64,000 nucleotides of DNA from Nematostella vectensis. Its lineage: Eukaryota; Cnidaria; Anthozoa; Actiniaria; Edwardsiidae. Of the stretch, positions 52,921-62,722 are shown one piece after another (positions within the stretch are counted from its first letter, which is position 1; each line of letters opens with the position of its first letter). The translations under genes and the position numbers were made by a program. Under the pieces are notes generated by a model. That model worked only from the letters and a program-made list of their open reading frames with translations. It did no database searches and was not told the DNA's origin. The stretch is from contig NC_064041.1 in the NCBI RefSeq assembly GCF_932526225.1, positions 17,297,888-17,361,887 on the forward strand, written 5' to 3'.

Positions 52921-53084
52921 CATAACTCGGACAGTTTAAGGATACAAAGGACCAAACTTGGTAGGCTCAGAGCCAAGTAGGTGCTAATGATGCCTACGGC
53001 ATCATTGGTCCCTTACTTAAACGTGGAGGTTGCCTTGTAGCCGCAAGATTACTGTATATGTACCCAAGAGTGGAGATTCTAAGG
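52921..53084. other. Non-satellite spacer with a perfect hairpin
   Basis: This segment does not align by eye to either neighbouring repeat family. It contains a 9-bp perfect inverted repeat, AATGATGCC (52986-52994) and GGCATCATT (52998-53006), with a TAC loop. It could be the end of an inserted element. No coding region is seen. Confidence 0.5.
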
Positions 53085-53428
53085 TAGATTTGAAAATTCA
53101 CAGGTTGCCATAGCAACACCCCACAACCATGACTGACAAACCAAAATCGTTGTCCGCTATTCGTCTATCACCTCCTGGTGTTTGATTCAGATCGAAGGTA
53201 ATGCAATAGAGTTATTGCGATTCTTGGAGACCCACTTTATGGGTATATTGACTGGAAATTTCATGAAAAAGCATACCATTTATGACCCTCCAAGAACCGA
53301 TGTATCTTCGTCGCATTATATCGAAACTTAACCAAACTACTAGAGGTCATAGCCCAATAGTTGACACGAGTTTTGGCGTGTCATTCATTGTTCTGAAGTG
53401 TTGCTATGGTAACCGGTGAATTTTCAAA
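53085..53428 (+). repeat. Partial 379-bp monomer at the left end of the core array
   Basis: Recognisable monomer sequence resumes at about TTGAAAATTCACAGG and runs to the first full core monomer. The left end is missing or diverged. It has its own variants (GACAAACCAAAATC, TTGATTCAGATCG, AATAGAGTTATTGCG). Confidence 0.85.
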
Positions 53429-53861
53429 GTAAGTGAAGATCTACCAAAAAATACGGTTTCGGCTGAGTTTGAGCCTTCACAGGTTGCCATAGCAACACTC
53501 CACAACCATGACTGACACGACAAAATCGTTGCCAGCTATTCGTCTATCACCTCCTGGAGTTTAATCCAGATCGAAGGTAATGCAACCTAGTTATGGCGAT
53601 TCTTGGAGACCCACTTTATGGGTATATTGACTGGAAATTTCATGAAAAAGCATACCATTTATGACCCTCCAAGAACCGATGTATCTTCGTCGCATTATAT
53701 CGAAACTTAACCAAACTACTAGAGGTCATAGCCCAATAGTTGACAAGAGTTTTGGCGTGTCATTCATTGTTCTGAAGTGTTGCTATGGTAACCGGTGAAT
53801 TTTCAAAGTAAGTGAAGATCTACCAAAAAATACGGTTTCGGCTGCGTTTGAGCCTTCACAG

Positions 53862-53875
53862 GTTGCCATAGCAAC
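53862..53875 (+). promoter_or_regulatory. RFX X-box-like motif 1 (monomer 53808 copy)
   Basis: GTTGCCATAGCAAC fits the animal RFX X-box consensus GTNRCC-N(0-3)-RGYAAC at every position. The motif recurs every 379 bp through the core array and is present, sometimes altered, in the edge monomers. Whether any protein binds it is unknown. Confidence 0.6.
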
Positions 53876-54157
53876 ACTCCACAACCATGACTGACACAAC
53901 AAAATCGTTGTCAGCTATTCGTCTATCACCTCCTGGAGTTTAATCCAGATCGAAGGTAATGCAACCGAGTTATGGCGATTCTTGGAGACCCACTTTATGG
54001 GTATATTGACTGGAAATTTCATGAAAAAGCATACCATTTATGACCCTCCAAGAACCGATGTATCTTCGTCGCATTATATCGAAACTTAACCAAACTACTA
54101 GAGGTCATAGCCCAATAGTTGACAAGAGTTTTGGCGTGTCATTCATTGTTCTGAAGT

Positions 54158-54171
54158 GTTGCTATGGTAAC
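54158..54171 (-). promoter_or_regulatory. RFX X-box-like motif 2 (monomer 53808 copy)
   Basis: On the minus strand this reads GTTACCATAGCAAC, again a full match to the X-box consensus. It lies 83 bp before motif 1 of the next monomer, so the two sites form an inverted pair across each monomer border. One core monomer (site 54916-54929) has its last C changed to A. Confidence 0.6.
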
Positions 54172-57100
54172 CGGTGAATTTTCAAAGTAAGTGAAGATCT
54201 ACCAAAAAATACGGTTTCGGCTGAGTTTGAGCCTTCACAGGTTGCCATAGCAACACTCCACAACCATGACTGACACGACAAAATCGTTGTCAGCTATTCG
54301 TCTATCACCTCCTGGAGTTTAATCCAGATCGAAGGTAATGCAACCGAGTTATGGCGATTCTTGGAGACCCACTTTATGGGTATATTGACTGGAAATTTCA
54401 TGAAAAAGCATACCATTTATGACCCTCCAAGAACCGATGTATCTTCGTCGCATTATATCAAAACTTAACCAAACTACTAGAGGTCATAGCCCAATAGTTG
54501 ACAAGAGTTTTGGAGTGTCATTTATTGTTCTGAAGTGTTGCTATGGTAACCGGTGAATTTTCAAAGTAAGTGAAGATCTACAAAAAAATACGGTTTCGGC
54601 TGAGTTTGAGCCTTCACAGGTTGCCATAGCAACACTCCACAACCATGACTGACACGACAAAATCGTTGTCAGCTATTCGTCTATCACCTCCTGGAGTTTA
54701 ATCCAGATCGAAGGTAATGCAACCGAGTTATGGCGATTCTTGGAGACCCACTTTATGGGTATATTGACTGGAAATTTCATGAAAAAGCATACCATTTATG
54801 ACCCTCCAAGAACCGATGTATCTTGGTCGCATTATATCGAAACTTAACCAAACTACTAGAGGTCATAGCCCAATAGGTGACAAGAGTTTTGACGTGTCAT
54901 TCATTGTTCTGAAGTGTTGCTATGGTAAACGGTGAATTTTCAAAGTAAGTGAAGATCTACCAAAAAATACGGTTTCGGCTGAGTTTGAGCCTTCACAGGT
55001 TGCCATAGCAACACTCCACAACCATAACTGACACGACAAAATCGTTACCAGCTATTCGTCTATCACCTCCTGGAGTTTAATCCAGATCGAAGGTAATGCA
55101 ACCTAGTTATGGCGATTCTTGAAGACCCACTTTATGGGTATATTGACTGGAAATTTCATGAAAAAGCATACCATTTATGACCCTCCAAGAACCGATGTAT
55201 CTTCGTCGCATTATATCGAAACTTAACCAAACTACTAGAGGTCATAGCCCAATAGTTGACAAGAGTTTTGGCGTGTCATTCATTGTTCTGAAGTGTTGCT
55301 ATGGTAACCGGTGAATTTTCAAAGTAAGTGAAGATCTACCAAAAAATACGGTTTCGGCTGAGTTTGAGCCTTCACAGGTTGCCATAGCAACACTCCACAA
55401 CCATGACTGACACGACAAAATCGTTGTCAGCTATTCGTCTATCACCTCCTGGAGTTTAATCCAGATCGAAGGTAATGCAACCGAGTTATGGCGATTCTTG
55501 GAGACCCACTTTATGGGTATATTGACTGGAAATTTCATGAAAAAGCATACCATTTATGACCCTCCAAGAACCGATGTATCTTCGTCGCATTATATCGAAA
55601 CTTAACCAAACTACTAGAGGTCATAGCCCAATAGTTGACAAGAGTTTTGGCGTGTCATTCATTGTTCTGAAGTGTTGCTATGGTAACCGGTGAATTTTCA
55701 AAGTAAGTGAAGATCTACCAAAAAATACGGTTTCGGCTGAGTTTGAGCCTTCACAGGTTGCCATAGCAACACTCCACAACCATGACTGACACGACAAAAT
55801 CGTTGTCAGCTATTCGTCTATCACCTCCTGGAGTTTAATCCAGATCGAAGGTAATGCAACCGAGTTATGGCGATTCTTGGAGACCCACTTTATGGGTATA
55901 TTGACTGGAAATTTCATGAAAAAGCATACCATTTATGACCCTCCAAGAACCGATGTATCTTCGTCGCATTATATCGAAACTTAACCAAACTACTAGAGGT
56001 CATAGCCCAATAGGTGACAAGAGTTTTGGCGTGTCATTCATTGTTCTGAAGTGTTGCTATGGTAACCGGTGAATTTTCAAAGTAAGTGAAGATCTACCAA
56101 AAAATACGGTTTCGGCTGAGTTTGAGCCTTCACAGGTTGCCATAGCAACACTCCACAACCATGACTGACACGACAAAATCGTTGTCAGCTATTCGTCTAT
56201 CACCTCCTGGAGTTTAATCCAGATCGAAGGTAATGCAACCGAGTTATGGCGATTCTTGGAGACCCACTTTATGGGTATATTGACTGGAAATTTCATGAAA
56301 AAGCATACCATTTATGACCCTCCAAGAACCGATGTATCTTCGTCGCATTATATCGAAACTTAACCAAACTACTAGAGGTCATAGCCCAATAGTTGACAAG
56401 AGTTTTGGCGTGTCATTCATTGTTCTGAAGTGTTGCTATGGTAACCGGTGAATTTTCAAAGTAAGTGAAGATCTACCAAAAAATACGGTTTCGGCTGAGT
56501 TTGAGCCTTCACAGGTTGCCATAGCAACACTCCACAACCATGACTGACACGACAAAATCGTTGTCAGCTATTCGTCTATCACCTCCTGGAGTTTAATCCA
56601 GATCGAAGGTAATGCAACCGAGTTATGGCGATTCTTGGAGACCCACTTTATGGGTATATTGACTGGAAATTTCATGAAAAAGCATACCATTTATGACCCT
56701 CCAAGAACCGATGTATCTTCGTCGCATTATATCGAAACTTAACCAAACTACTAGAGGTCATAGCCCAATAGTTGACAAGAGTTTTGGCGTGTCATTCATT
56801 GTTCTGAAGTGTTGCTATGGTAACCGGTGAATTTTCAAAGTAAGTGAAGATCTACCAAAAAATACGGTTTCGGCTGAGTTTGAGCCTTCACAGGTTGCCA
56901 TAGCAACACTCCACAACCATGACTGACACGACAAAATCGTTGTCAGCTATTCGTCTATCACCTCCTGGAGTTTAATCCAGATCGAAGGTAATGCAACCGA
57001 GTTATGGCGATTCTTGGAGACCCACTTTATGGGTATATTGACTGGAAATTTCATGAAAAAGCATACCATTTATGACCCTCCAAGAACCGATGTATCTTCG

Positions 57101-58355
57101 TCGCATTATATCGAAACTTAACCAAACTACTAGAGGTCATAGCCCAATAGTTGACAAAAGTTTTGGCGTGTCATTCATTGTTCTGAAGTGTTGCTATGGT
57201 AACCGGTGAATTTTCAAAGTAAGTGAAGATCTACCAAAAAATACGGTTTCGGCTGAGTTTGAGCCTTCACAGGTTGCCATAGCAACACTCCACAACCATG
57301 ACTGACACAACAAAATCGTTGTCAGCTATTCGTCTATCACCTCCTGGAGTTTAATCCAGATCGAAGGTAATGCAACCGAGTTATGGCGATTCTTGGAGAC
57401 CCACTTTATGGGTATATTGACTGGAAATTTCATGAAAAAGCATACCATTTATGACCCTCCAAGAACCGATGTATCTTCGTCGCATTATATCAAAACTTAA
57501 CCAAACTACTAGAGGTCATAGCCCAATAGTTGACAAGAGTTTTGGAGTGTCATTTATTGTTCTGAAGTGTTGCTATGGTAACCGGTGAATTTTCAAAGTA
57601 AGTGAAGATCTACCAAAAAATACGGTTTCGGCTGAGTTTGAGCCTTCACAGGTTGCCATAGCAACACTCCACAACCATGACTGACACGACAAAATCGTTT
57701 TCAGCTATTCGTCTATCACCTCGTGGAGTTTAATCCAGATCGAAGGTAATGCAACCGAGTTATGGCGATTCTTGGAGACCCACTTTATGGGTATATTGAC
57801 TGGAAATTTCATGAAAAAGCATACCATTTATGACCCTCCAAGAACCGATGTATCTTCGTCGCATTATATCGAAACTTAACCAAACTACTAGAGGTCATAG
57901 CCCAATAGTTGACAAGAGTTTTGGCGTGTCATTCATTGTTCTGAAGTGTTGCTATGGTAACCGGTGAATTTTCAAAGTAAGTGAAGATCTACCAAACAAT
58001 ACGGTTTCGGCTGAGTTTGAGCCTTCACAGGTTGCCATAGCAACACTCCACAACCATGACTGACACGACAAAATCGTTGTCAGCTATTCGTCTATCACCT
58101 CCTGGAGTTTAATCTAGATCGAAGGTAATGCAACCGAGTTATGGCGATTCTTGGAGACCCACTTTATGGGTATATTGACTGGAAATTTCATGAAAAAGCA
58201 TACCATTTATGACCCTCCAAGAACCGATGTATCTTCGTCGCATTATATCAAAACTTAACCAAACCACCAGCGATGATAGCCCAATAGTTGAGACGAGTTT
58301 TGGCGTGTCATTTACTGTTGTGGAGTGTTGCTATGGTGACCACTGATTTTTCAAA

Positions 58356-59115
58356 GTAGGGGTAAATGTACCAAAAATTAAGGTTTTTGGGTAAGTTTGA
58401 GCCTTCACAGGTTGCCATAGCAACACTCCACAACCATGACTGACACGACAAAATCGTTGTCAGCTATTCATCTATCACCTCCTGGAGTTTGATCTAGATC
58501 AAAGCCAATGCAACCGAGTTATGGCGATTCTTGGAGACCCATTTAATGGGTATATTGACTGGAAATTTCATGAAAAAGCATACCATTTATGACCCTCCAA
58601 GAATCGATGTATCTTCGTCGCATTATATCGAAACTTAACCAAACCACCAGAGGTGATAGCCCAATAGTTGAGAAGAGTTTTGGCGTGTCATTCACTGTTC
58701 TGAAGTGTTGCCATGGTAACCAGTGAATTTTCAAATTAAGTGAAGATATACCAAAAAAATACGGTTTTGGCTGAGTTTGAGCCTCCACAGGTTGCCATAG
58801 CAACACTCCACAACCATGAATGACACTTCCAAATCGTTGTCAGCTATTCAGCTATCACTTCCTGCAGTTTGGTCTAGATCGCTTATAATGCGACGGCGTT
58901 ATGGCGATTCTTGGAGACCCACTTTATGGGTATATTGACTGGAAATTTTATGAAAAATCATACTATTTTTGACCTTCCAAGAATCGCTGTATCTTAGTTG
59001 GATTGAATACAAACTTAACCAAACTACTAGAGGTGATAGCCCAATAGTTCAGAAGAGTGTTGGCGTGTCATTCACTGTTGTGGAGTGTTGCTATGGTGAC
59101 CACTGAATTTTCAAA
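58356..59115 (+). repeat. Two diverged 380-bp monomers (right edge)
   Basis: Monomers start at 58356 and 58736. The first opens with GTAGGGGTAAATG like the left-edge monomers, and the second with TTAAGTGAAGATATACC. X-box-like sites remain, for example GTTGCCATGGTAAC near 58708 and GTTGCTATGGTGAC near 59088. Divergence rises to the right. Confidence 0.85.
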
Positions 59116-59270
59116 TTTTGGGTGTCGGACTAGGCACTTCACAAAAATTTCCCTAAAAATCATACTATTTATGGGTCTACAAGAATCCCTGTATCTTAGT
59201 TGATTTAAATACAAACTTAATCGAACTATCAGGGTTGATAGCCCAATAAATGGAAACGATTTTGTCGTGT
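59116..59270 (+). repeat. Decayed remnant of a 379-bp-family monomer
   Basis: GAATCCCTGTATCTTAG, ACAAACTTAA and GATAGCCCAATAA are recognisable parts of the 3' half of the monomer. The first half is missing, replaced by unrelated GGTGTCGGACTAGGC. Confidence 0.65.
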
Positions 59271-60090
59271 CAATTTTTGGTTTCCAAGGTAACCCGTCTG
59301 AGCTATTTTACCTTGAATTCAGCCAATGTTTGTCATATTTGGTTGACATCTTTTCAAAAACAAATGAAACAGTGAGGTACCTCAAGGTCTCTGCAACAAA
59401 TCACCAATACATCTGTTCTACAAAATATCCTGTTGTGACACCTTAAGTAGTGGATATTTCAAGGTTGGTGGTAGTTTTCCATATAGAGGGGTGTTTAGGG
59501 CTGGTGGAAAAAATGTTGCTCTGCATGAATCACCACCATACTTACACAGCGTGTACACGAGATAACGACCTACATGACAAGGTGCAAATTGTGGGTATCC
59601 ATGGTAACCCTGCTGAGATGTGCTACCTTAAACTTAGCCAAAGTATGTGATTTTAAAAATGATTTTTTTCAAAAACTAACAACACAGTGCGATAGCTCAA
59701 GACCTGTGCAACAAATCACTAGTTTATTTGTTCTACAAAGTATCGTGTTGGGACACCTTAAATAAAGGTTATTTCAAGGTATGTGGTGAGTTACTAGATA
59801 TAACTCGCTGTATCTTCGTCGCACCAACCTCGATCTACACCAAACTAACAGGATAAATAGCCCGGCATGAGATAATGATGCTTGCACAAAATTCCCTGGT
59901 TTCCATGGCAACGTTTTAGAGATATTTAGCTCTAAACTTATACTAGATTTTTGATTTTTGGTTAAAATATATTCAAAAACAAACAACATAGTGATGTACC
60001 CCAAGGAGTTCTCTACGAATCACCTATACATATGTTCTACAAAATATTCGATTTTGTCACCTTAAATAGATGATTTTTGAAGGTAGGTAC
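59271..60090 (+). repeat. 315-bp repeat family, right block (about three units)
   Basis: CCATGG-type boxes lie at 59284, 59599 and 59903, with spacings of 315 and 304 bp. Each is followed by the same succession of CAACAAATC, TTCTACAAA and ACACCTTAA words seen at 52400-52920. Between the second and third units (about 59810-59870), TGTATCTTCGTCGCA and AATAGCCC are remnants of the 379-bp family. Short open frames here are not convincing genes. Confidence 0.7.
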
Positions 60091-60349
60091 TTTTGTAAAA
60101 TTTTCACTTAAAAATCCATAACGCCCTGGTTCTTTGACCAAATCAAGTGATATTATAGGACACAACAAACAGCTGTGCGACACATAACATATGTTGACTG
60201 CTTGCCCTTTGACCTTTGAACAAAAAAGTTATAGAAGGTACAACTTTGCCATTTTTAAAGCGTTTTTTTAAGCTAAATGAAAGCTTGAGTTGAAAGACGG
60301 TTCCCAATATGCTAAACACCACAACCACTTGCAATTCGTTTTCCAATTG
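60091..60349. other. AT-rich subtelomeric spacer
   Basis: No gene is seen. A minus-strand AGGTCAAAGGGCA (about 60203-60215) resembles a direct-repeat nuclear-receptor site. Confidence 0.4.
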
Positions 60350-60560
60350 AAGGCTTGGTTACAAAGTTATGAGGCTCCAAACTCGGCTGCAAATCCATGT
60401 TTGGATCAAAATATCTCCGTAGAAAAGTTGGTAAGTCCCCAAACTAACCATGTGGGAGTAGGCCGAAACGTCCGGGCTACAAAACGTTTCCCGTGAAGAT
60501 TGAAGGAGAACGCGTTTTTAATGGTGTTACACGTCACGGAAACTCGAGTAAGTGATACCC
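60350..60560 (+). repeat. Diverged direct repeat, left copy
   Basis: Shared landmarks with 61150-61360 in the same order are TTACAAAGTTATG, CCAAACTAAC (CAAAACTAAC in the right copy), GGGCTACA, TTTAATGGTGTTACA and GTCAC, at an offset of 798-799 bp. The copies are well diverged. No function is recognised. Confidence 0.65.
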
Positions 60561-61149
60561 TAGGGTTTGGGGGTAAAAACTACAAAAAAAATAATAACTC
60601 CGTTAATTTAAGGAGTAAAGCAACGACACTTGGTGGACAGAGAGTACTAGAGCTGCCAATGCACACCGCATCGACAGTTTTTGATTTGTTATTTTCCAGA
60701 TTTTTTTAAAATACAAAACCTTTCAACCTAAAAATCTCAAAATGTTTTCCCCTAACATTTATCTCATATTTTGGTTGTATATCACTATTGCTAGTGTCTA
60801 ACCAGTGTATGAGTTTCAAAGCGATCGGATGATTTTTGACGAAGATAAAAATGGGTCATTTTTTCAAAGTTTAAGGCCTTATAACTTCTTGTTAAAAATT
60901 TTTTTTAGAAATCACTGATAATCCGCAGATAGCTGAGACGTGCCTTACTAACATACTAGAAGATTGAAGGAATTGGATAAAAGCTTTAGAAGGTTCAGCA
61001 AGGTCAATCAAGGTGAAAATGAAAAAAGTGTTTTTTTGGACGTTTGAGTGTTTGAAGCAGGCGTAATTTTGCTTGGCGCAAGTGCGATCTATTACAGTTC
61101 TATAGTATGTTGATAGGTCTCGCAACTCACTAAAGCGTTTGTCATTTGA
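60561..61149. other. AT-rich degenerate subtelomeric sequence
   Basis: A 115-codon minus-strand frame (60892-61239) overlaps this segment and the next repeat. It would need a TTG start, has no recognisable domain and lies in diverged repeat DNA, so it is not called as a gene. Nothing else is supported. Confidence 0.4.
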
Positions 61150-61360
61150 ATGCGTGATTACAAAGTTATGGTGGTCCAAAGTAGGCACCGGACCCAATTT
61201 CAAAAGAGTATATATCAATGGAAAGTGACTCAATCCCAAAACTAACTAGATGGGTGGATAGACGCTTGGCTGGGCTACAACAGTTAGTCCGACAGGATGG
61301 AAAACAGACGAATATTTAATGGTGTTACAAGTCACCAAAAGTTGAAAAAAACGACTTTCT
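61150..61360 (+). repeat. Diverged direct repeat, right copy
   Basis: This is the partner of 60350-60560, with the same landmark order. The repeat suggests an older subtelomeric unit of about 800 bp, with only the most recognisable part aligned here by eye. Confidence 0.65.
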
Positions 61361-62340
61361 GTAACTTTGTCAATATAAATGCAAACTCTACCAAACTTGG
61401 TGTGCGTGTGGCGCATGACGTCTAGACAACACGTACCAACTTTCGGACGTTTCCATAGAAACCCTGATTTTTTACAATTTTTTTCCCTAAATCAGTCAGA
61501 TTTCAACTGATTTCGCTCAAACTTAGTGTGCTGAAAGAGAAAATTAACAGAACCAACATACCTGGAACAATTTGAGGTCAAAGTACGCAAACAGACGTTA
61601 GCTTATAAAACGTCAAGAAAAAAAGATATGGAAAAACCGATTACATATTATTGTTGCCCGGATTTTTCTGAGTTCAAAAATACCTTATTTGCATATATTG
61701 CGCAATACTTTTTTTTGTTTTCTAAAATCGCCAAAAAAAATATTTTAAAAAATCCTTCGGGGACATTGTTAGTCATGCTAAAAGAATGCCGCTGACCAAA
61801 TTTGAGCCGATTTGGTTGAATTTAAGGGGTCGAAAAAATGGCCTAAAATATGGAACATGGTACCAAATTTGGGTGGTTACCAAGGCCAGAATTCTCAAGA
61901 TATTCAAACGCTGTTCTAGTACAATAAAGTTCATTATATTGCTGTTCATTTGCCGCATAGTTGAAGCTCACAGCTAGTTTTGCTACAAATCTATGATTTT
62001 TGTAAAAAAGTCAATTTTTTTTTTTGAAAAAATCATAACTCCTTCAAAACAGGTCAAAGGTCAAAGTGCAATACACCGTTGGATAGATCATGACAAGCAC
62101 TTTCACATATCGTTTACCGCTTGTTAATAGCTTGTCGCGTTCAAAAGTTATTAGCGACACAATATTTCGGTAAAAACCCCTAAAAATTGAAACCTTAATA
62201 AAAAAAAGGTCAAAGGTCAAATCTCAAAACAAACAACATGGTTGTAATGTACTCGACCTAATAAATCCAACGATACCTCATTTGTCCAGATCGAACAAGA
62301 ATTAAGAAATATTCTATCTTTATAGTTAATCTCATATTTA
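61361..62340. other. AT-rich degenerate sequence with AGGTCA direct repeats
   Basis: Perfect AGGTCA-A-AGGTCA pairs occur at 62051-62063 and 62207-62219, and single AGGTCA words occur elsewhere. No coding region, RNA gene or recognised transposon end was found. Confidence 0.5.
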
Positions 62341-62722
62341 GGTCCCCTATGTGGTACAAGAGAAGTATGAGGTATGAAGGGTGAAGTCAGATTCGCCGGT
62401 CAAAGGGTCAGGGTTAAGACCTGGGGAGCGAGGTTAAGCAAGTACTCTTCGAGTACTACCCTTTGACTATGATAGATCTTTCACACCCCCCCGGGGGCCG
62501 GGGGGGGCACGCCTTAAAGGTCGGAGGTGGAAAAACGACTGTTTTTAGAATCTTAGCCAAATCCAGGGGGGTGCATGTACCGAACTGCCCCCCTAATATG
62601 TTGTAGACCGAATGTAGCCCGTTCATATGACACCTCCCGCATGTCAATCCGACCAGGACTTCTGGGTTAGATTAACCCCTAAACTCCAGGATAATTAGGT
62701 GGAATTAGACCGATTCTGATAG
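62341..62722. other. Pre-telomeric GC-rich segment with several palindromes
   Basis: Perfect inverted repeats are AGTACTC-TTC-GAGTACT (62441-62457), AAAAAC-GACT-GTTTTT (62531-62546), AGGGGGG (62565-62571) with CCCCCCT (62588-62594), and GGGTTA-GAT-TAACCC (62664-62678). A C6/G5/G8 run at 62486-62508 is strongly G/C-biased on both strands. No gene is seen. Confidence 0.7.

Larger units (their letters stand above)
53429..58355 (+). repeat. Core satellite array, 13 monomers of exactly 379 bp
   Basis: Monomers start at 53429, 53808, 54187, 54566, 54945, 55324, 55703, 56082, 56461, 56840, 57219, 57598 and 57977, with no length change. Differences are rare single substitutions, such as ATATCAAAAC for ATATCGAAAC in the monomers at 54187, 57219 and 57977. 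Each monomer begins GTAAGTGAAG, has an X-box match at offset 54 and another in the opposite orientation at offset 350. A 9-bp inverted repeat (TTCTTGGAG and CTCCAAGAA) lies about 67 bp apart in its middle. The monomer holds no open frame of note. The last monomer shifts toward the edge type in its final 100 bases. Confidence 0.97.

Noticed and set aside
53429-58355. CRISPR-like array or zinc-finger-like coding repeats
   Set aside because: The 379-bp monomers abut with no variable spacers and contain stops in all frames. This is ordinary satellite structure.
53429-58355. GTAAGT at each monomer start as splice donors of a repeated exon
   Set aside because: No open exon precedes it, and the word is a fixed part of the monomer with no matching acceptor and coding context.
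60892-61239. 115-codon minus-strand frame as a gene
   Set aside because: It starts at TTG, has no recognisable motif, and overlaps an old direct repeat with a diverged partner 798 bp away.
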